64,000 bases of DNA from a virus: the IMG/VR virus record IMGVR_UViG_3300047472_000309, positions 186,001 through 250,000 of that record; one strand, 5' to 3'. The position numbers were made by a program, and so were the translations under genes. The notes beneath the pieces were generated by a model that was not told where the DNA came from, searched no databases, and saw only the letters and a list, made by a program, of their open reading frames with translations. This document shows, one piece after another, positions 8,617 through 14,882 of the stretch (the stretch's first letter is position 1; each line of letters begins with the position of its first letter).

Positions 8617-9027
8617 CTAGATCCTTGCGAGAATTAGATCGGCATGCGCAATGCGACCTGAGAGATAATAGTTCAGTTGCTTGTTGTGGTCATAGGCGCG
8701 CAGCTCTTTGAACTGCTGGGCTAACTGTTCACCCAGTTCCACCACGCCTTGAGCGAGCGCAATCGAGGACTGACCTTCGTCGGTCAGAAAACCTTCATCG
8801 CGAATTTGATTGGCGTAGTCCCACAGGCGTGAGTACGCCATTTGTTCGTGCGACACACAATCGACCACGCGATCGAGCACCATATCGAGATACTCTTCCA
8901 GATAGTCCTGGGCAATCACTTCGCCCTCGCACGTCTTATTGTGCTTAAAGAAAGCCGTGTCGTTCAAGAACCGCCGCATCGGTTCCATCGTGTCAATGAT
9001 GATGTATTCCGTTCCCATGTTTGCCAT
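8617..9027 (-). CDS. Hypothetical helical protein (136 aa)
   Basis: No family recognised. I chose the ATG at 9027 (MANMGTEYIII) because GGAG lies just upstream; a longer in-frame extension to 9210 would run through a terminator hairpin. The protein is mostly helical, with several Glu- and Gln-rich segments (QGVVELGEQLAQQF). It is the first gene of the 7450-9027 operon, which has a TATGCTGC element and a hairpin in front. Confidence 0.7.
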   Translation of the reverse strand: MANMGTEYIIIDTMEPMRRFLNDTAFFKHNKTCEGEVIAQDYLEEYLDMVLDRVVDCVSHEQMAYSRLWDYANQIRDEGFLTDEGQSSIALAQGVVELGEQLAQQFKELRAYDHNKQLNYYLSGRIAHADLILARI

Positions 9028-9074
9028 GATGAGCTCCTCATTTCCGCATACCGTAAGCCGTGTATGTAAAAAAT

Positions 9075-9082
9075 GCAGCATA
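9075..9082 (-). promoter_or_regulatory. TATGCTGC element, possible late promoter
   Basis: Follows the hairpin at 9085-9104 by two bases and lies 48 bases upstream of the gene starting at 9027. Confidence 0.45.
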
Positions 9083-9084
9083 GA

Positions 9085-9104
9085 GCCGGGACCGAAGTCC
9101 CGGC
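9085..9104 (-). terminator. Hairpin with UUCG loop
   Basis: A perfect 8-base-pair stem (GCCGGGAC with GTCCCGGC). On the minus strand the loop is C-TTCG-G, the ultra-stable tetraloop. Confidence 0.75.
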
Positions 9105-9216
9105 ATCCATGTCCCCTTTCCGGAGGAGGTCTCACGGTCTCATCGAGCGTATGCGCTTTCAATGAAGCGCTCTCATCGCGTAGACTTAACAGGCCACACA
9201 GGCTCTGCATAACATA

Positions 9217-9224
9217 GCGTCATA
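9217..9224 (-). promoter_or_regulatory. TATGACGC element, possible late promoter
   Basis: Follows the hairpin at 9227-9248. The next supported gene start is about 190 bases away, beyond a second hairpin, which suggests a short transcript. Confidence 0.4.
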
Positions 9225-9226
9225 AA

Positions 9227-9248
9227 GGCGGGCCCGGAGAGGCCGCCC
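9227..9248 (-). terminator. Hairpin in the gap downstream of the lipase gene
   Basis: An 8-base GC-rich stem with one mismatch around a 6-base loop, about 80 bases after the stop at 9328. Confidence 0.6.
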
Positions 9249-9327
9249 ATATGACCGGCTCGCGCCGAACGACAACCACCTCTCAGGAGAAGGAACGATG
9301 CCCCATCACGAACAGTTCCATACAATA

Positions 9328-10050
9328 CTAGGATTGCGGAAACCAGTTGCCCGCGATCGCTTCTTGTACACGAGCCACCAGCCGGTCAATCGAATGATCC
9401 TGATCGGAGAAGCCCGAGGGTTTCCAGTCGGTCGCACTGATCCATTCAGCGGCCGTGGACATCAACCACATGTACTTGCCTGCCGGATTGTGGACGTAGC
9501 CTTGACGAGGCGGCCAGCCAAACCAGCGATCCGCCCCTTGCACGGTACAGACTGCATTCGCCAGCTCCGGGCCGTAAGCTGTCCACCATTCGGGTGTGGC
9601 GAACATCGGCGGCTCAAACGCGTAGAGGTCACCGAGCCGTTCCTTCGGGATAAACATCGGTGCGAGTAGCGTGCGCTCGGCACCCAACGAATGTCCTTCG
9701 ATGTTAATTGCTGCGGTGGCCGGAATCTTCGAGAGTGCCCAGGCCCAGAACTTATCCATGCCCTCGATTACTCCGGCGGCTACCTGACCGCCTTTCAGGC
9801 AGTCATGGGGTGCTAACCAGACATCCATGATGAGGTCCGCCCCATAACCCTGGTTGTAACGCGTGCCCGCGATCGTCACATAGTAACGACCCTTGGCATC
9901 CTGCGAGACGACCCCTTGGTGGGTGGCGTCTTGGTATTGACCGAGAAAGGTGTAGCCGAGCTCCACGAACGCCTTCTGGGCAGCCAGGGCATCCGCAATG
10001 TAAACAGCTTGTGCGCGCTGCGCGGCTGCCAGAAGTGCGATTGGGTTCAT
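9328..10050 (-). CDS. Lipase class 3-like alpha/beta hydrolase
   Basis: A 240-residue protein with the nucleophile elbow GHSLG (Ser121) and an upstream IAGTRY strand at 60-65, as in class 3 lipases. Asp174 (GADRWFGWP) and His219 (DQDHSIDRL) are in the right places to complete a triad; this assignment is by position. I see no signal peptide. It lies directly after two fibre-type genes (3-base gap), so it may be a virion-bound enzyme acting on lipids or acylated surface sugars, or may help lysis. AGGA lies upstream of the ATG. Substrate unknown. Confidence 0.8.
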   Translation of the reverse strand: MNPIALLAAAQRAQAVYIADALAAQKAFVELGYTFLGQYQDATHQGVVSQDAKGRYYVTIAGTRYNQGYGADLIMDVWLAPHDCLKGGQVAAGVIEGMDKFWAWALSKIPATAAINIEGHSLGAERTLLAPMFIPKERLGDLYAFEPPMFATPEWWTAYGPELANAVCTVQGADRWFGWPPRQGYVHNPAGKYMWLMSTAAEWISATDWKPSGFSDQDHSIDRLVARVQEAIAGNWFPQS

Positions 10051-10053
10051 TGC

Positions 10054-10767
10054 TTAAAGTGTCCTTACGACGTTACTGATGACTCCGTTGACCACATTGA
10101 ACGTGATACCCACGGCGCCATCCAAACAACCCGCGTCCGTGCCACCGCTACCAATGCCAGTTTGATACGTACCGGCGTAGAGTTCCGCCGCCTTCGTGCC
10201 ACCCTTACTACCGAGCAGCAGATAAGCACCGCGATACTGAATACCGTTCAATACCGAGCTTGACGCACCGAGCGCCACCAATGCGTTGTCGACTGCCGCA
10301 ATCGGGGGATTCGTTACCCCTGGCTCAACGGGCGCGACACCACTGGCAGGTTCATCGTAGGTGACCAGCACGAAGTTCGTGCCTGCGGCGAGTGCACTTA
10401 CGTCCGCTGAAAACTGCGCGGAGCCATAAGGCGTCGAGCTCGGTGCACCGTCCGAGGCTTCACCGAAAATATCGTACGAGCGACTAAAAGCGATGTTGCC
10501 GTACTTGTCAAAGGTAACGAGACTGTAGGAGCGAACCGGACCCAACTTCTGGGCGCCATTCATCCACAGTCCGCCATTGGCTGCCGCGGTCCGGTTCTGA
10601 AGCAGTCCCAACGAATACGCCGTAAAGTCGTTATCGCCGTGGTACTGCGTCCAGGTCCCGTTCACGTTGCGAAAGGCCCGACGAACCTTGGTCCAAGTGC
10701 CGTTGATGTTGCGCCACAGGTGTTTGGTGACGGTCCACGTTCCACTGATGTTCTTGTAGATCGGCAT
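10054..10767 (-). CDS. Fibre-type protein with N-terminal repeats and ILEI/PANDER-like domain
   Basis: A 237-residue protein. Residues about 4-45 are three 14-residue repeats of the form aromatic-R/K-N-I/V-x-GTWT. The C-terminal part resembles the ILEI/PANDER fold: SLVTFDKYGNIAFSRSYDI, then an FSADVSALAAGTNFVLVTYDE segment, then ALVALGA and RGAYLLLGSKGG. Such domains occur in several phage tail proteins and in sugar-processing animal proteins. ATG 10767 is chosen over an upstream in-frame start because it lies 2 bases after the stop of the previous gene. It is probably part of a tail appendage with the neighbours at 9328 and 10770. Confidence 0.75.
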   Translation of the reverse strand: MPIYKNISGTWTVTKHLWRNINGTWTKVRRAFRNVNGTWTQYHGDNDFTAYSLGLLQNRTAAANGGLWMNGAQKLGPVRSYSLVTFDKYGNIAFSRSYDIFGEASDGAPSSTPYGSAQFSADVSALAAGTNFVLVTYDEPASGVAPVEPGVTNPPIAAVDNALVALGASSSVLNGIQYRGAYLLLGSKGGTKAAELYAGTYQTGIGSGGTDAGCLDGAVGITFNVVNGVISNVVRTL

Positions 10768-10769
10768 GC

Positions 10770-11315
10770 TTACACCTGATACCAAGTATCGCCATTCGCA
10801 CCACCCGACGGAGCAGCAGCGGATACGGTGGTCTTCCCGTTGCCGCCGCTTACATACGTGCCACCTTCCACCAGGTAGCTGGCACCATCGTGGTAGATTT
10901 CAGCCGTAGTGCCGGGGGCCAGCACCAGCGAACTCGCGCCGTTGCTTTGCGAAGACAGGATGTTAGAGGCCGTGAGCGTCCAGTTAAACGCCGAGGTATT
11001 TTCAAACACCAAGCGCTTACCCGCATTGGCGGGCAACGCAGCAGGCAAAGCAGTACTCAGCGCGCCCGTAGTGTTGGCCGCATCGGTCTGGTACACATAC
11101 CCCCAGGGATCGGCTGGCAGGGTGCTGGCGCCCGTTTTGATCGATACCAGACCCCGTTGGCTGCCGACCTGTGCGCCAAGCGCAGTATCTGCATTCTGGC
11201 GTGTCGTCGCCTCGTTGCTGATCGCCGTGCTATTGGCCGAGTCCTTAGCGTGGATAGCGGTGCCGGTACTGGTAACTGCAGTTTGAAGCTGAGCGAGTTC
11301 GGTAGAGAGGGACAT
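10770..11315 (-). CDS. Tail appendage structural protein (181 aa)
   Basis: The N-terminal 55 residues form a coiled coil with ELAQLQTAVTSTGTAIH and an SNEATTRQNADTALGAQV repeat, common in phage fibre trimers. The rest is a beta-rich, Ser/Thr/Gly-rich domain ending ANGDTWYQV. GGAG precedes the ATG, and a TATGCCGT module lies upstream. It is likely the first gene of a three-gene virion operon with the ILEI-like protein and the lipase. Confidence 0.75.
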   Translation of the reverse strand: MSLSTELAQLQTAVTSTGTAIHAKDSANSTAISNEATTRQNADTALGAQVGSQRGLVSIKTGASTLPADPWGYVYQTDAANTTGALSTALPAALPANAGKRLVFENTSAFNWTLTASNILSSQSNGASSLVLAPGTTAEIYHDGASYLVEGGTYVSGGNGKTTVSAAAPSGGANGDTWYQV

Positions 11316-11364
11316 GTACTGCTCCAGTGAGAAAGAATAGATTCATACGATGGCTTTCGATTTA

Positions 11365-11372
11365 ACGGCATA
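11365..11372 (-). promoter_or_regulatory. TATGCCGT element, possible late promoter
   Basis: Follows the hairpin at 11374-11395 and lies 50 bases upstream of the structural gene starting at 11315. Confidence 0.5.
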
Positions 11373-11373
11373 G

Positions 11374-11395
11374 GAGGCGAGCCGAAGCTCGCCTC
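11374..11395 (-). terminator. Hairpin with UUCG loop after the 94-aa gene
   Basis: A 9-base-pair stem (GAGGCGAGC with GCTCGCCTC) and a TTCG loop on the minus strand, 9 bases after the stop at 11404. Confidence 0.75.
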
Positions 11396-11403
11396 AAGTC
11401 CAG

Positions 11404-11688
11404 TCACTCAACTGGCAAGATGTAGATCGGTGAACTATCCTGCGGTTCGTAAAGCGGCTTTTCTTCCCGACCCAACGAACGACGAATCGCCTGCTTCTGA
11501 CCCTGCTTCGCTTGCATGAAATCTGCAATGCGAGCACCGGCTTCAGCCTGCGTATCGAAACGCATCGCCCGAGTTTCCAGCGTCACGATGTTGGGGACAT
11601 CGCCCCGGTCTGCGTGTTCGCTAAAGTACTCGATGTTGCTGTGAGTGCCCGCGCGCGTCGGTGAACCCAAAACAAATTGGTACGGCAT
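11404..11688 (-). CDS. Hypothetical protein (94 aa)
   Basis: No family recognised. A helical, Gln- and Arg-rich middle (AGARIADFMQAKQGQKQAIR) is followed by an acidic tail. The start has GGGGGT 8 bases upstream. It is the last gene before a terminator, so it closes the 11404-14790 run of small genes. Confidence 0.65.
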   Translation of the reverse strand: MPYQFVLGSPTRAGTHSNIEYFSEHADRGDVPNIVTLETRAMRFDTQAEAGARIADFMQAKQGQKQAIRRSLGREEKPLYEPQDSSPIYILPVE

Positions 11689-11701
11689 GGTCTTACCCCC
11701 G

Positions 11702-12187
11702 TTACTGAGGCTGAGGCGTCACGACGAGTTGCTCGGCAAGCGTGTCAAGCCGCTCAGCCAGATTCATGATGCCCTTCTCGGGGACACCAAAGAGCCACAG
11801 CAGTTGTTCGAGTTGGGCTTCGTTGCCATCGACCTTGCGGATAAACCAGTGCGTGGCGATGGCAGTGGACTGTAACAGACCGAGCTTGAGCTGATTGGGT
11901 TTGGTCGGGTCTTCGATGTATTCGTACAACCCGATCGCTCCCAGACGTGTCATGAGCAGCACCACTCGCATGCCGGTCGTGGTCTTGAACTTGGCAAACG
12001 TGCCGTAAGCAAAGCGCACGTTGTCCACGCCGTGACGCATGTCGATCGCCCCCTTCGGCGTCAGCGTAAAGCCGATGTCCGTCAGGTTCACTTCCGGGGT
12101 GGTTTCCCGTGCCCAGAGGAAGTTCTCGAAATACTCCCGGAACGAGTTCGTGTAACCCTTATCCAGCCCTTGAGCCAGCTGCTTCAT
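11702..12187 (-). CDS. Hypothetical protein (161 aa)
   Basis: No family recognised. Mixed alpha/beta, with GFTLTPKGAIDMRHGVDNVR and a long C-terminal helical region (EAQLEQLLWLFGVPEKGI). The ATG overlaps the stop of the DUF1289 gene (ATGA), which indicates translational coupling. Confidence 0.7.
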   Translation of the reverse strand: MKQLAQGLDKGYTNSFREYFENFLWARETTPEVNLTDIGFTLTPKGAIDMRHGVDNVRFAYGTFAKFKTTTGMRVVLLMTRLGAIGLYEYIEDPTKPNQLKLGLLQSTAIATHWFIRKVDGNEAQLEQLLWLFGVPEKGIMNLAERLDTLAEQLVVTPQPQ

Positions 12188-12360
12188 TTCTCCGCCTCCG
12201 CCTGCTGCAGTCGTTCCTTTGCGTTTCGGACTGCTTCACGTTGTTCATCTTCCGTGAGAAACACCCAGCCATCGACATCTGCCTGAGTGCGACCACAGCC
12301 CTTACACACCGCATCGAAGAGCGTGGAACACACGCCGATGCAACCCGATTCAACTGCCAT
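12184..12360 (-). CDS. DUF1289 small cysteine protein (58 aa)
   Basis: C7-IGVC11 followed by C19-KGC22-GR and a VDGW segment is the DUF1289 signature (CIGVC, then CxxCGR, then W). Bacterial members are small putative Fe-S or zinc proteins without a firmly known role. I placed the start at 12360 (MAVES); it overlaps the end of the gene at 12350. The helical, Glu- and Gln-rich tail ends in an ATGA overlap with the next gene. Confidence 0.8.
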   Translation of the reverse strand: MAVESGCIGVCSTLFDAVCKGCGRTQADVDGWVFLTEDEQREAVRNAKERLQQAEAEK

Positions 12361-12709
12361 TCTTTTCCTCAAATGCTTTCATCACGAGCTTAAGCCGCTC
12401 CATGATGGCTTTAACATCACTTTTCTCGAATACCACGAACTTCGCATTAGCGTGGCTCAGGGTATCGCGCGCCGGGCAGCGTAAGTCCAGACTGAAGCGA
12501 CTGCAACTGGCTACCGCAGTGCGTTGCAGCATCCTGCGGTGCTCCGCATCATCGGCTTTCACCTCCAACACGTTCTGGAACATGTAGTCGCCCTGGACAG
12601 CCAGTCCCGTCTTAATACGCAGATCGCCCCAGCTTGCCTCGTTGTAATACTTACAGAAGAGGGTCTCGTTCGGCAGAGCGAGGAATTCTTCCAAGCCTAC
12701 GATTCTCAT
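12350..12709 (-). CDS. Hypothetical protein (119 aa)
   Basis: No family recognised. Contains GLEEFLALPNETLFCKY near the N-terminus and a C-terminal helix rich in Lys and Glu. Cysteines at CSRFSLDLRC could pair or bind metal, but no motif is certain. It overlaps the DUF1289 gene by 11 bases. Confidence 0.65.
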   Translation of the reverse strand: MRIVGLEEFLALPNETLFCKYYNEASWGDLRIKTGLAVQGDYMFQNVLEVKADDAEHRRMLQRTAVASCSRFSLDLRCPARDTLSHANAKFVVFEKSDVKAIMERLKLVMKAFEEKNGS

Positions 12710-12711
12710 CG

Positions 12712-12951
12712 CTACCTCTTTGCTCCGATGTTAATCGGCTTGCCCGTGATCTTGGTGACACCTTCAAGGACCAGGTAGGCGATGATCACGACATTGACCA
12801 CCGGCAAACACGTGACGACAGTCAGCCATTCTGCGCGCCCGAATTTGCGACGATGTCCCACGTAGTGCAACACCATCATCATGGCCAGCAAACAACTGCC
12901 CATCGCGTAGCAGCCCAAGGCACTCGCCGTCATCTTCACCCACCAGCTCAT
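12712..12951 (-). CDS. Small membrane protein (79 aa, two TM segments)
   Basis: Two hydrophobic stretches, about residues 9-30 (ALGCYAMGSCLLAMMMVLHY) and 44-63 (LTVVTCLPVVNVVIIAYLVL), separated by a basic loop (GHRRKFGR). No family recognised. It lies 1 base from the next gene and 2 from the previous one. Confidence 0.65.
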   Translation of the reverse strand: MSWWVKMTASALGCYAMGSCLLAMMMVLHYVGHRRKFGRAEWLTVVTCLPVVNVVIIAYLVLEGVTKITGKPINIGAKR

Positions 12952-12952
12952 C

Positions 12953-13306
12953 TCAGTCCCCTAAGAATACGTGTGCCTGATTCGGCACGGATGCCAGCGC
13001 CGCTTGCATGCGGCCCAGCATGCGTTGAATATCTGCCTCGTCCCAGATCAGATACAGTTGGCTGCGCGTGTCGCCTGGTGCAGGCGTGAAGCGCGGCACG
13101 GACTTGACAAAGACGGGATCGAGGAAGAACGCGGTTTTCACACCGTCGACCAACTTGATGGCTTCCCAGTCTTCTGTGCCACGGAGGCCCGTGAACACAA
13201 ACAGCTCGACGTAACTATTCGGAATCCACATCGAATACACTGTGGAGATCGGCATCTGCAACATCAAACGACGATTAACGAGTCGCATAGGTTCCTTTTC
13301 ACTCAT
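12953..13306 (-). CDS. Hypothetical protein (117 aa)
   Basis: No family recognised. Mixed alpha/beta with RLMLQMPISTVYSMWIP near the start and YLIWDEADIQRMLGRMQ near the end. It overlaps the zinc-ribbon gene by 8 bases. Confidence 0.65.
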   Translation of the reverse strand: MSEKEPMRLVNRRLMLQMPISTVYSMWIPNSYVELFVFTGLRGTEDWEAIKLVDGVKTAFFLDPVFVKSVPRFTPAPGDTRSQLYLIWDEADIQRMLGRMQAALASVPNQAHVFLGD

Positions 13307-13706
13307 TGATGCGAGGGTCTACTACCGAGACGTCGATGTAGCTGCCACACTCGCGCACAATACGCTTGCGACAAATTACGGTGACGCCCTGTCGGCCGAT
13401 GATCGAACCGGGTTGCGTGTCGGAATAGCGATCGCCAAAAGTCTTAATGATTTCTTCGAGAAGCTGTTCGTGAGGCACAGCGTCTTCCTTCCACGGTATC
13501 GCCACCATATCAAAGTCTCGACGCAGTGGCCCATAGAGCGCTAAACACCAACCCAGTCGTCGCGCCATGTCACGCATGACAGGCAAGAGCGCCCAGTAGG
13601 CATTTTCCGCTGATACCGCAGCCGCAGGAAAAACACGACCGCACTTTACGCAAGTCGACGCGTCAAACACCCGTGCCGTCTTGCAGCTACTACACTTCTC
13701 TGCCAT
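13299..13706 (-). CDS. Zinc-ribbon plus nucleotidyltransferase-like protein (135 aa)
   Basis: Cys5, Cys8, Cys19 and Cys22 form an N-terminal zinc ribbon. The following domain has LYGPLRRDFDMVAIPW, which resembles the G-S-x-x-R-D-x-D core of small nucleotidyltransferase-fold phage proteins. Pro replaces the usual Ser in the GS pair, which may affect activity. I chose ATG 13706 (MAEKC) over the longer frame because the zinc ribbon starts there. Function unknown. Confidence 0.65.
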   Translation of the reverse strand: MAEKCSSCKTARVFDASTCVKCGRVFPAAAVSAENAYWALLPVMRDMARRLGWCLALYGPLRRDFDMVAIPWKEDAVPHEQLLEEIIKTFGDRYSDTQPGSIIGRQGVTVICRKRIVRECGSYIDVSVVDPRINE

Positions 13707-13722
13707 CACCTCCCTCCTGGCC

Positions 13723-14223
13723 TTACCCCACACGAACTGCTCGGGTCCGTAAATGCTCCCGAGCCTTCATGGTTAGGACACCACACAAGTTGGCACCTTT
13801 CCACTCATAGGGATTTCCAATCCGGGGGTCGTCTTCATTCAGACCCACCCCGTAGAGGGTATCACGTTCGCTGGCTTCAACCAGGATGTCGTCGCCCGTA
13901 TCCAGCAGCCATTGGCGCTCCTGCGGGTTCTGACTGTACTTCTCAATCATGCCAATGAGAATAAACTGCTCTCGCTTGGCCACCCATTCTGCATCGACGT
14001 AACCGCGCACCTTGCGACCTAAGACTTTCTGCGCTTGCGGGTTATCGGTCTTCAAAATGAGCTCCGCTACATCTCGATCCTTAAAGAGCATCGCCTTGCA
14101 GTACATCATGAACTGCTCGAGCGACGAGAACGAAATGCCCTTTACTTTGAAATGACAGAGGTAGTGGTTGGACATGAAATCACGACGAGTGTAGAACGCC
14201 GTAACATTCCCCCATCGCCGCAT
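13723..14223 (-). CDS. NADAR family protein (YbiA-like)
   Basis: A 166-residue protein with the NADAR pattern: DFMSNHY near the N-terminus, a SLEQFMMYCKAMLF segment, PQAQKVLGRKVRG, an RQWLLDTGDDILVEAS stretch, then YGVGL, PYEWKGANLCGVLTM and a basic C-terminal helix. NADAR enzymes cleave N-glycosidic bonds; some reverse guanine ADP-ribosylation laid down by DarT1-type toxins, others process riboflavin intermediates. In a phage the former would be a counter-defence. AAGGAG lies 5 bases before the ATG. Family membership is strong; the substrate is inference. Confidence 0.9.
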   Translation of the reverse strand: MRRWGNVTAFYTRRDFMSNHYLCHFKVKGISFSSLEQFMMYCKAMLFKDRDVAELILKTDNPQAQKVLGRKVRGYVDAEWVAKREQFILIGMIEKYSQNPQERQWLLDTGDDILVEASERDTLYGVGLNEDDPRIGNPYEWKGANLCGVLTMKAREHLRTRAVRVG

Positions 14224-14233
14224 GTTAACTCCT

Positions 14234-14575
14234 TTAAGCGACGGCGTGCCCGGCTTGCGTACGCTGGTGATCCCAATAGCGTGCTTCCTTCATCACCTGC
14301 TCTACGCGATCCGGGAGCGAACGGTTCAGCATCTTTTCCTGCAACCAGTTCAGCCCGTAGGACTCCATCTTCGCAGCACTGCGCTTGCCCGAGAGAAGCT
14401 CACACACGCTCAGGTTAAGCAGGCCGTGCTTGGCCGTATGACGCAGAAAAGTCACCGTGTCTTCGCTACAGTCTTCCCGAGCCGACAACTTGGTGAGCAG
14501 TTCTTCGGCGGTATGTTCGCCATGCAATGCCCCGTCCTGGAACGCGAACGCCAGGAACTTAATCAATGAATCCAC
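14234..14575 (-). CDS. Hypothetical helical protein (113 aa), GTG start
   Basis: No family recognised. I chose the GTG at 14575 (VDSLIKFLAFA) because GGAG lies 7 bases upstream; the longer frame runs through the neighbouring membrane gene. The protein is helical, with repeated Leu and Glu, and carries NLSVCELLSGKRSA. It is 10 bases from the NADAR gene. Confidence 0.6.
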   Translation of the reverse strand: MDSLIKFLAFAFQDGALHGEHTAEELLTKLSAREDCSEDTVTFLRHTAKHGLLNLSVCELLSGKRSAAKMESYGLNWLQEKMLNRSLPDRVEQVMKEARYWDHQRTQAGHAVA

Positions 14576-14589
14576 TTCCAGTCTCCAAT

Positions 14590-14790
14590 TTAGGATAGTT
14601 TTGTTGCGAGGCGAATAGCCCCGACGATCGCCAATGAAAAACCAATGGGTCCAAAGATGACCCACATCGTGACGGAAAACCAGTCCTTGAACTGGATGTT
14701 GTCGTGGATGCCGCCTGCTGTGCCGACCAAGAGCGCAATGGCAATCAGCACTAACCACACGACCGCAGCCCACCCCAACCATTGTTTCAT
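14590..14790 (-). CDS. Small membrane protein (66 aa, two TM segments)
   Basis: Hydrophobic segments at about residues 5-25 and 40-60 with an FKDWF segment between them. I placed the start at 14790 (MKQWLG); the longer in-frame extension would start inside the terminator. It is the first gene of the run that ends at 11404. Confidence 0.6.
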   Translation of the reverse strand: MKQWLGWAAVVWLVLIAIALLVGTAGGIHDNIQFKDWFSVTMWVIFGPIGFSLAIVGAIRLATKLS

Positions 14791-14818
14791 TCTTAACCTC
14801 AAATCAAACAAAAAAAAA

Positions 14819-14836
14819 GAGGGATCGAAATCCCTC
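14819..14836 (-). terminator. Rho-independent terminator after the adhesin gene
   Basis: A 7-base-pair stem (GAGGGAT with ATCCCTC) followed on the minus strand by nine T residues. It is the proximal half of a double terminator. Confidence 0.85.
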
Positions 14837-14838
14837 AA

Positions 14839-14871
14839 CCCACTACCCCAGCCGAAGCCGGAAGTAGTGGG
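14839..14871 (-). terminator. Second hairpin after the adhesin gene
   Basis: An 8-base outer stem (CCCACTAC with GTAGTGGG) with inner GC pairing, immediately upstream of the T-run terminator and 12 bases after the adhesin stop. Confidence 0.7.
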
Positions 14872-14882
14872 TATGAAGCAGC

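Larger units (their letters stand above)
9028..9327 (-). ncRNA. Intergenic region with possible small RNA (about 9087-9215)
   Basis: This 300-base gap holds two complete hairpin-plus-TATG modules. Transcription starting near the TATGACGC element at 9217-9224 would end at the hairpin at 9085-9104, giving an RNA of about 125 bases. Within it, GAGCG and CGCTC segments near 9147-9174 can pair around an inner CTT/AAG stem. I see no tRNA T-loop signature and no ribozyme core. The in-frame reading here (start 9210) lacks a Shine-Dalgarno sequence. Confidence 0.35.

Noticed and set aside
9028-9210. N-terminal extension of the gene at 8617 to 197 aa
   Set aside because: It would be translated through a strong hairpin and lacks a Shine-Dalgarno site; ATG 9027 has one.
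9108-9220. Hammerhead ribozyme or tRNA in the intergenic region
   Set aside because: No CUGAUGA/GAAA core and no T-loop sequence or CCA end could be found.
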